Shown here: positions 1-4,878 of the stretch, piece after piece
How the letters are laid out: every line of letters begins with the position of its first letter
Position numbering within the stretch: position 1 is the first letter of the stretch
Source of the DNA: Modestobacter sp.
GTDB taxonomy: Bacteria; Actinomycetota; Actinomycetes; Mycobacteriales; Geodermatophilaceae
Direction: 5' to 3'
Assembly (NCBI GenBank): GCA_025965775.1
Contig: JAOPWG010000504.1
Span: forward strand, 1 to 5,516
Length of the DNA: 5,516 bases
Notes under the pieces: generated by a model
Seen by the model: only the letters and a program-made list of their open reading frames with translations
Told to the model about the DNA's origin: nothing
Databases searched by the model: none
Position numbers and translations under genes: made by a program

Positions 1-218
1 GCGACGCGCGGATCCCGGAGGCGGTCGACCACGACGTCCGGGTCCTGGTCATGTGCGAGCAGGGCTACACGTCCTCGCTGGCCGCGGCTGCCCTGCAGGA
101 CCTCGGACTGCACCGGGCGACCGACCTGATCGGCGGCTTCCACGCCTGGCTGGCGGCCGGGTTGCCGACCGTGCCGGGTGGCACCCCCGCCGAGCACCGG
201 GTCCGCTTGCACGGCTGA
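1..218 (+). CDS. Rhodanese-like domain protein, C-terminal part (5' end outside window)
   Basis: The reading frame is open from base 3 and ends with TGA at 216-218, giving 71 visible residues; the start lies upstream of the window. The piece is the C-terminal half of a rhodanese domain: a hydrophobic strand (VRVLVMC), the active-site loop CEQGYTS with the catalytic cysteine encoded at 54-56, a helix (LAAAALQDLGL), and the closing motif DLIGGFHAWLAAGLP. Rhodaneses carry sulfane sulfur as a cysteine persulfide and pass it to thiol or cyanide acceptors in the cytosol. The loop lacks the arginine at the sixth position seen in classical thiosulfate sulfurtransferases (CxxxxR type), so the sulfur donor is uncertain. 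From memory, many actinobacterial homologues have a similar loop (C-Q/E-E/Q-G-Y), some encoded beside cysteine dioxygenase; no such gene is visible here. Single-domain or multi-domain architecture cannot be decided. The next gene on the same strand starts 86 bases downstream. Confidence 0.88.
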   Translation, partial: DARIPEAVDHDVRVLVMCEQGYTSSLAAAALQDLGLHRATDLIGGFHAWLAAGLPTVPGGTPAEHRVRLHG

Positions 219-304
219 CCCGGGGGTGGGTCGGTGGCGGATCCGGATCGGGACGCAGCCGATCAGGGAAGACATCGTCGCTCCCCGGTGCTTGTGTCAC
301 GGAC
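219..304 (+). promoter_or_regulatory. Intergenic spacer upstream of the response regulator-flavoprotein gene
   Basis: This 86-base gap follows the rhodanese stop. I see no convincing -35/-10 pair, no T-rich terminator and no good Shine-Dalgarno sequence just before the ATG at 305. The only purine-rich run (AGGGAAGA, about 265-272) is more than 30 bases from the start, too far to act as a ribosome binding site. A small inverted repeat TGTC-ACG-GACA (295-305) overlaps the first base of the ATG, but its four-base arms could be chance. The gap may hold a promoter, or the gene may be read through from the rhodanese gene; the sequence does not decide. Confidence 0.3.
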
Positions 305-1966
305 ATGGCTTCACGACCCGTCCTGCTCACGGTCGACGACGACCCCGCCGTCAGCCGTGCGGTCGCGCGAGATCTGCGCCGCCGCTACGGCCAGACGCAC
401 CGGGTCGTCCGCGCCGACGACGGGCCGGGCGCCCTCGAAGCCCTGCGCGAGCTGGTCCTGCGCGGCCAGGAGGTCGCGATCCTGCTCGCCGACCACCGGA
501 TGCCCGGGATGACCGGCGTGGAGTTCCTCGAGCGGGCCATGGACATCGTCCCGCGCGCCAAGCGGGTCCTGCTCACTGCCTACGCCGACACCGACGCCGC
601 GATCCGCGCCATCAACGACGTCGACCTGGACCACTACCTGCTCAAGCCGTGGGACCCGCCGGAGGAGCTCCTCTACCCCGTGCTCGACGAGCTGCTGGAG
701 TCCTGGTCCCGCGCCGCCCCGGCTCCCTTCGACGGGATCACCGTGCTCGGCCACCAGTGGTCGGCCGAGACCCAGGAGCTCAAGGAGTTCCTGGCCCGCA
801 ACCAGGTCCCCTACCGGCACCTGACGGGCGAGGACGCCGCCGGCATCCGCCGGGCCGCGGACCTCGAGGACGACGGCCGGCTGCCGGCCACCGTCTTCCC
901 CGACGGGACGGTGCTCGTCCGGCCCACGCTGCGCGACGTGGCGACCCGCTGCGGCCTGGCCACCACGGCCGGCAGTCCCTTCTACGACGTGGTCGTGGTC
1001 GGCGGCGGCCCGGCCGGGCTCGGCGCAGCGGTGTACGCGGCGAGCGAGGGGCTGCGCACGCTGCTGGTGGAGCGCACCGCCACCGGTGGCCAGGCCGGGC
1101 AGAGCAGCAAGATCGAGAACTACCTCGGATTCCCGCGCGGGGTGTCCGGCCACGACCTGGCCCAGCGGGCGCGCGACCAGGCGACGCGGTTCGGCGTCGA
1201 GGTGCTGACCGCGGCCGAGGTCACCGAGATCGCCCCCAAGGGGGACGGCCGGGCGATCCACTTCGCCGACGGCAGCCAGGTGGCCGCGCACTCGGTGGTG
1301 CTCGCGACCGGCGTCTCCTGGACCCGGTTGCCGGCCCGGGGCTCGGAGGAGTTCGCCGGCAGAGGCGTCTACTACGGCGCCGTCCCGCACGAGGCCGTCG
1401 ACTGCGCCGGCGAGGAGGTCTACATCGTCGGCGCCGCCAACTCCGCCGGCCAGGCGGCGCTGAACTTCGCCCGCTACGCGCGACGGGTCGTGATGCTGGT
1501 GCGCGGCCCCGACCTGCGGCGCGGGATGTCCGAGTACCTGGTCGCGCGGATCGAGGCCTCGCCGGTCATCGAGGTCCGCACCTGCACCCAGGTGCAGGCC
1601 GTCGAGGGCGGAGAGCACGTCGAACGGTTGGTGCTGGCCGACGCGAACACGGGCGGGACCGAGATCGTCCCGGCGTCCCGGTTGTTCGTCTTCATCGGCG
1701 CGAAGCCGCTCACCGACTGGCTGGGCGAGGCCTTCCGGTGCGATCCCCGCGGCTTCCTGCAGACCGGCCCGGCGCTGCTGGACGCCGAGGGCCGGCCCCC
1801 GGCCGACTGGCCGCTCACCCGCGCGCCCTACCACCTGGAGTGCAGCGTCCCGGGGGTCTTCGTCGCCGGCGACGTGCGCGCCGAGTCCGTCAAGCGGGTC
1901 GCCTCGGCCGTCGGCGAGGGCGCCATGGCCGTCACGCTCGTGCACCGCTACCTGGAGGCGATCTGA
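305..1966 (+). CDS. Response regulator fused to a glutaredoxin-like domain and a thioredoxin-reductase-like flavoprotein lacking CxxC
   Basis: The protein has 553 residues and three parts. Residues 5-130 are a receiver (REC) domain with the acidic pocket D11-D13, phospho-acceptor D63 in LADHRMPGMTG, switch T91 and K114-P115 (LLKPW); every key position is present. Residues about 142-218 resemble a glutaredoxin/thioredoxin fold (ITVLGHQWS, then LPATVFPDGT with a probable cis-proline at P194), but WS sits where CxxC would be. Residues 225-553 are a class II pyridine-nucleotide disulfide reductase fold: FAD-binding GGGPAG (233-238) with E256, GGQAGQSSKIENYLGFP, NAD(P)-binding VGAANSAG (375-382), and the C-terminal FAD motif GD at 522-523. 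The CATC redox centre of TrxB is replaced by GAVP (358-361), so classical thioredoxin reduction is unlikely. No membrane segment or signal peptide is seen, so it should be cytosolic. ATG at 305 is chosen because the REC strand begins within five residues; the frame stays open upstream but gives only GC-rich non-domain sequence. It pairs with the kinase gene two bases downstream. Automated annotation often calls such proteins fused response regulator/thioredoxin-disulfide reductase; the missing cysteines argue for the looser name FAD-dependent oxidoreductase. Confidence 0.93.
   Translation: MASRPVLLTVDDDPAVSRAVARDLRRRYGQTHRVVRADDGPGALEALRELVLRGQEVAILLADHRMPGMTGVEFLERAMDIVPRAKRVLLTAYADTDAAIRAINDVDLDHYLLKPWDPPEELLYPVLDELLESWSRAAPAPFDGITVLGHQWSAETQELKEFLARNQVPYRHLTGEDAAGIRRAADLEDDGRLPATVFPDGTVLVRPTLRDVATRCGLATTAGSPFYDVVVVGGGPAGLGAAVYAASEGLRTLLVERTATGGQAGQSSKIENYLGFPRGVSGHDLAQRARDQATRFGVEVLTAAEVTEIAPKGDGRAIHFADGSQVAAHSVVLATGVSWTRLPARGSEEFAGRGVYYGAVPHEAVDCAGEEVYIVGAANSAGQAALNFARYARRVVMLVRGPDLRRGMSEYLVARIEASPVIEVRTCTQVQAVEGGEHVERLVLADANTGGTEIVPASRLFVFIGAKPLTDWLGEAFRCDPRGFLQTGPALLDAEGRPPADWPLTRAPYHLECSVPGVFVAGDVRAESVKRVASAVGEGAMAVTLVHRYLEAI
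1954..1958 (+). promoter_or_regulatory. Ribosome binding site GGAGG of the histidine kinase gene
   Basis: GGAGG lies inside the last codons of the flavoprotein gene, ten bases before the GTG at 1969. It sits 22 bases before the in-frame ATG at 1981, too far to serve that codon. It therefore supports the GTG start and the close coupling of the two genes. Confidence 0.65.
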
Positions 1967-1968
1967 CC

Positions 1969-3402
1969 GTGACCCAGCAGATGAGCACCGGTTCGGGCGT
2001 CGGCCTGGCCGAGGTGCAGACGCTGTTCCTGTTCGCCGAGCTGGCCGAGGCCGACCAACGCTGGGTCGCCGAACGCTCCGAGCTGCGCGCCTACGACGCC
2101 GACGTGCAGGTCTTCGAGCAGGGCAACCCCGCCGACGCGCTCTACGTGCTGCTGGAGGGCGGGCTGCAGCTGTCCACGAGCGTCGACGGGGAGGATGTCG
2201 TCCTCAACGACACGACGCAGCGCGGCGCCTATGCCGGGGCTGTCCGGGCGTTCATCAACACCCGGGACCCGAACCTCCAGACCACCCTGCGCACCACCCG
2301 GCCCAGCCGGTTCCTCCGGCTGCCTGCCGAGGACTTCGGTGCCCTGGTGCACCGGCAGTGCCCGATGGCGGTGCACCTGCTCGACGGGCTGTACGAGGGC
2401 ATCCGGGTCAGCGAGTCGACGATGCGCCAGCGGGAGCACCTGGTGCAGCTCGGCACGCTGTCGGCCAACCTGGCCCACGAGCTGAACAATCCCGCGGCCG
2501 CCGCGGTTCGGGCCACCGAACAGCTGCGCTCCCGGGTCGCCGGGATGCGCCACAAGCTCGGCCTGCTCGCCGAGGGCGGGGTCTCCGCCGAGCTGGTCGC
2601 CCGGCTGATCAAGACCCAGGAGGGCGCCGTCGAGCGGGCCGAGAAGCCCCGCCCCCGGCTGACCGCCCTGGAGGAGAGCGACCTGGAGGACGCCATCGCC
2701 GACCGGCTGGAGAACGTCGCCGTGGCCGGCGCGAACGACCTCGCCCCGGTCTTCGCCGCCTCCGGGATGGACGCCGACTGGGTCGACGAGGTCATCGAGC
2801 AGGTCGACTCGGGGCCGGCGTGGGACGGGGCGTTCGGCTGGTTGGGCTACACGCTGGAGACCGAGGCGCTGATGGATGAGATCGAGGAGGCCACCACGCG
2901 CATCTCCTCCCTCGTCGGCGCGGTCAAGCAGTACTCGCACCTGGACCAGGCCCAGCACCAGGACGTCGACGTCCGGCCCGGTCTGGACAGCACGCTGGTG
3001 ATGCTCGGCCGCAAACTCGGCGGCGTCGAGGTGCGCCGCGACTACGACGAGGACCTCCCCCGGGTGCCCGGCTACCCGGCCGAGCTGAACCAGGTGTGGA
3101 CCAATCTGATCGACAACGCGGTGGATGCGCTGCGCGGCTCCGGTGTGCTGGTGCTGCGCGCCCGCTCGGTGGACGGCAGCGTGCTGGTCGAGGTCGCCGA
3201 TGACGGTCCCGGCGTCCCGGAGGCGGTCCGCGAGAGCCTCTTCGAGCCCTTCGTCACCACCAAGGGCGCCGGCGAGGGCAGCGGGCTGGGCCTGGACAAC
3301 GCCCGGCGGATCGTCGAGCGCCGGCACGGTGGGTCACTGAGCTACACGACCGGCCCCGACGGCACGACCTTCCGCGTCCGCCTGCCGGCCGGCCGGCCCT
3401 GA
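1969..3402 (+). CDS. Soluble histidine kinase with N-terminal cyclic-nucleotide-binding-like domain
   Basis: The protein has 477 residues from GTG 1969, two bases after the flavoprotein stop. Residues about 16-130 match a cNMP-binding (Crp/cap-like) beta-barrel: VFEQGNPADALYVLLEGGLQL is split here as VFEQGNPADA (48-57) and LYVLLEGGLQL (58-68), followed by FLRLPAEDFGALV. The usual phosphate-binding cassette (GE-x-A-L-x5-R) is not recognisable; GAYAGAVRAF lies there instead. The H-box is LANLAHELNNP-like with phospho-acceptor H170 and E171-N174-P175. The catalytic ATPase domain is complete: N-box with N379, D382, N383 and D386; G1 box DDGPG (411-415); F-box FEPF (425-428); G2 box GEGSGLGL (435-442). 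About 100 residues separate the H-box helix from the second dimerisation helix (about 300-325, ending KQYSHLDQ), longer than in ordinary HisKA domains. There are no transmembrane segments, so it senses a cytosolic signal or a partner protein. The adjacent receiver-flavoprotein is its obvious phosphorylation target, which is an inference from gene order. The C-terminus ends in a GGCC-repeat-encoded AGRP tail. Confidence 0.93.
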   Translation: MTQQMSTGSGVGLAEVQTLFLFAELAEADQRWVAERSELRAYDADVQVFEQGNPADALYVLLEGGLQLSTSVDGEDVVLNDTTQRGAYAGAVRAFINTRDPNLQTTLRTTRPSRFLRLPAEDFGALVHRQCPMAVHLLDGLYEGIRVSESTMRQREHLVQLGTLSANLAHELNNPAAAAVRATEQLRSRVAGMRHKLGLLAEGGVSAELVARLIKTQEGAVERAEKPRPRLTALEESDLEDAIADRLENVAVAGANDLAPVFAASGMDADWVDEVIEQVDSGPAWDGAFGWLGYTLETEALMDEIEEATTRISSLVGAVKQYSHLDQAQHQDVDVRPGLDSTLVMLGRKLGGVEVRRDYDEDLPRVPGYPAELNQVWTNLIDNAVDALRGSGVLVLRARSVDGSVLVEVADDGPGVPEAVRESLFEPFVTTKGAGEGSGLGLDNARRIVERRHGGSLSYTTGPDGTTFRVRLPAGRP

Positions 3403-3411
3403 CCCCCACCC

Positions 3412-3453
3412 GACCCCGCGGGGGCTTCGGGTACCGAGAGCCCGCCGGGGGTC
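3412..3453 (+). terminator. GC-rich hairpin between convergent genes, probable terminator
   Basis: The stem GACCCC (3412-3417) pairs with GGGGTC (3448-3453), and the inner arm CGGGGGCTTCGG (3419-3430) pairs with CCGAGAGCCCGCCG (3434-3447) with single-base bulges near 3418, 3438 and 3444. The loop is GTA (3431-3433). It begins nine bases after the kinase stop and its right end overlaps the stop codon of the convergent larA-like gene (3452-3454). There is no T-run after the stem, as is common in actinobacterial terminators. It probably ends transcription from the left and may also block read-through from the right. Confidence 0.6.
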
Positions 3454-4723
3454 AGCGGAGATAGGGGATGGTCTGCGGGCCCTCGGGCAGCACGCACACG
3501 CGCGCACCCGGCCCCCCCTTCTCCACCGCCTCGGCGACAGCGGCCGCGATGTCGGCCGTCTGCGCGAGGTGCGCCTCGGCCAGCTCGTCGTCGGAGAGGT
3601 ACGAGGTGTGCATGACGACCCGGTGCGCGGCCTGGATGCGGGCCTGGATCTGCACCTGCCACTGGTCGGGGACGGTGACCTCGCGGGCGCTGATCAGCTC
3701 CAGCAGCGCCTCGGGTGAATCGGCGGAGGTGAGCACCTCCCGGTAGGAGCCGTGGTCGGGGAAGCCGTCGGCGCACTCGGCGGCGCAGACGATCAACCCG
3801 TCGCGGCGGGCCACCTGGGCGGCGGCGGACATCCCCTTCACCGACTGGTACAGGTTCTGGTCGAGCGGGAACCCGGACCCGGTGGTGACGACGACGTCGA
3901 ACGGGGCATCGACAGGGGCCATCGCCACCTCGCGGGCCCGCTCGATGGCCACCGCGTGCATCGCCAGGATGTCGCTGCCGCCGAACGCGGCGATCACCTC
4001 CTGGCGCTGGTTGAGGATGACGTCGAAGGCGTAGGTCACCCCGGTGGCGGCGGCGATGGCCCGGACGTCGTCGTGCACCGGGTTGCCCTGGGTGACCCCC
4101 CAGGTGGCGCGTGGGTCACCGATCCGCTTCGCGTCGTGCAGCACCAGCACGGTGTCCAGCGCGGCCAGCCCGGGGGCGACCATCTTGGGGCCGCCGGAGA
4201 ACCCGGCGAAGAAGTGCGGCTCGACGAAGCCGGTGGTCAGCCGGACGTCGGCGTCCACCCACTGCTCGTCGAGCCAGACCGGGACGCCGTCGCCGTGGGT
4301 GCCGACGAAGCGGTGGGTGTCGCCGGCCCGGGAGTCGTGGTTGACGATCCGCACCGCGTCGACGACCGCATCGCCGAACATGGCCCGCAGCTCGGCCCCG
4401 GTGTTGGCCCGATGGGTGCCGGTGGCGACCAGCACCACGACGTCGTCGAGGTCGACGACGCCGTCCAGCTCCTCCAGCAGCACCGGGATCATCAGGTGCC
4501 GGGGCTGGGCACGGGTGCCGTCGCAGGCCGAGATCGCCACCGTCTGCCCGCGCTGCACCCGCTCGCGCAGCGGCAGCCCGGACACCGGCTCGCGCAGCGC
4601 GCGGCGCAGCTCGGCCGGGACGTCGGGCGCGGCGGCGTGCGGCACCGGGGTGATCACCGCGGCGTCGTCGGGCACCTCGACGGTCAGCCCGTCGCGCCCG
4701 TAGGCCAGGGTCACCTGCCGCAT
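3452..4723 (-). CDS. larA: LarA-family nickel-dependent 2-hydroxyacid (lactate) racemase
   Basis: The protein has 423 residues, nearly the length of Lactobacillus plantarum LarA (424, from memory). LarA interconverts D- and L-lactate by hydride transfer using a nickel-pincer nucleotide cofactor covalently bound to a lysine. The known active-site positions are all here with constant spacing: R71 in CDGTRAQP, H104 in VATGTHR, H170 in EPHFFAGFSGG, cofactor lysine K180 in GGPKMVAPG, nickel ligand H196 in LVLHDAK, and Q293/K296 in NLYQSVKGM. These correspond to R75, H108, H174, K184, H200, Q295 and K298 of LarA. There is no signal peptide or membrane segment, so it is cytosolic. The ATG at 4723 is chosen because AGGAGG lies five bases upstream and the N-terminus (MRQVTLAYG) aligns with LarA; the frame runs upstream to an ATG at 4831, but that extension is Ala/Arg/Gly-rich and has no family match. 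Relatives act on malate, phenyllactate, gluconate and other 2-hydroxyacids, so the substrate is not certain. The cofactor synthesis genes larB, larC and larE are not in view. Confidence 0.93.
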   Translation of the reverse strand: MRQVTLAYGRDGLTVEVPDDAAVITPVPHAAAPDVPAELRRALREPVSGLPLRERVQRGQTVAISACDGTRAQPRHLMIPVLLEELDGVVDLDDVVVLVATGTHRANTGAELRAMFGDAVVDAVRIVNHDSRAGDTHRFVGTHGDGVPVWLDEQWVDADVRLTTGFVEPHFFAGFSGGPKMVAPGLAALDTVLVLHDAKRIGDPRATWGVTQGNPVHDDVRAIAAATGVTYAFDVILNQRQEVIAAFGGSDILAMHAVAIERAREVAMAPVDAPFDVVVTTGSGFPLDQNLYQSVKGMSAAAQVARRDGLIVCAAECADGFPDHGSYREVLTSADSPEALLELISAREVTVPDQWQVQIQARIQAAHRVVMHTSYLSDDELAEAHLAQTADIAAAVAEAVEKGGPGARVCVLPEGPQTIPYLR

Positions 4724-4728
4724 GACGG

Positions 4729-4734
4729 CCTCCT
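4729..4734 (-). promoter_or_regulatory. Ribosome binding site AGGAGG of the larA-like gene
   Basis: On the minus strand AGGAGG is followed by five bases (CCGTC) and the ATG at 4723. This near-perfect anti-16S match decides the start against the upstream in-frame ATGs, including the one at 4831. Confidence 0.8.
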
Positions 4735-4804
4735 CGTCCCGCGACGTCGTGGGTCGGCCCATTCCACCACCCCGGCGGCCATCGGGCCGGGCGGCCGCGT
4801 TGCC

Positions 4805-4834
4805 TGGACAACTCCCCGCCGCTGCCGCCACACT
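4805..4834 (+). promoter_or_regulatory. Possible sigma-70-like promoter for the acyl-CoA ligase gene
   Basis: TGGACA (4805-4810) matches five of six bases of the TTGACA -35 consensus. After 18 bases CACACT (4829-4834) matches the -10 consensus TATAAT at only the second, fourth and sixth bases. The position, about 45 bases before the GTG start, is reasonable. The weak -10 box keeps this tentative. Confidence 0.25.
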
Positions 4835-4867
4835 CCGCCCACATCCACCGCGGACAACGACGTCAGC

Positions 4868-4873
4868 AGGAGG
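4868..4873 (+). promoter_or_regulatory. Ribosome binding site AGGAGG of the acyl-CoA ligase gene
   Basis: AGGAGG is followed by five bases (AACGG) and GTG at 4879. It supports GTG 4879 rather than the in-frame ATG at 4906, which has no comparable site before it. Confidence 0.75.
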
Positions 4874-4878
4874 AACGG

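Larger units (their letters stand above)
4724..4878. promoter_or_regulatory. Divergent promoter region between larA-like and acyl-CoA ligase genes
   Basis: These 155 bases separate two divergent starts and must hold promoters for both genes unless one is leaderless. The heptamer GGACAAC occurs twice in direct orientation, at 4806-4812 and 4852-4858. The part nearer larA (about 4765-4800) is an almost pure G/C stretch with GGCCGCC-like short palindromes. No known operator such as a GntR-type palindrome is recognisable. Both genes could be co-regulated from here, but that is inference from layout alone. Confidence 0.5.

Noticed and set aside
295..305. Inverted repeat TGTC-ACG-GACA at the flavoprotein start, considered as an operator
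   Set aside because: The arms are only four bases with no extended symmetry and no match to Rex, Crp or similar sites. Chance is the better explanation.
311..1945. A 544-codon open frame on the minus strand opposite the flavoprotein gene
   Set aside because: It is a high-GC antisense shadow: the product is His/Gly/Val/Asp-rich with no motif, and the plus strand encodes clear domains over the same interval.
178..1968. An open frame on the plus strand running from 178 into the kinase gene, which would give a 1074-residue protein
   Set aside because: The part before 1969 is Arg/Pro/Gly-rich out-of-frame translation of the flavoprotein gene. It has no domain, and GTG 1969 with its GGAGG site is the real start.
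1948..3327. A 459-codon open frame on the minus strand opposite the kinase gene
   Set aside because: It is an antisense shadow of the kinase. No conserved motif is visible and the composition is typical of reversed GC-rich codons.
3384..3398. Tandem GGCC repeat near the end of the kinase gene
   Set aside because: It is a short low-complexity run encoding the AGRP tail and is common in DNA of this composition. It is not a mobile-element end or attachment site.
4724..4831. N-terminal extension of the larA-like protein to ATG 4831
   Set aside because: The extra 36 residues are Ala/Gly/Arg-rich and match nothing in LarA. The AGGAGG five bases before ATG 4723 fixes the start.
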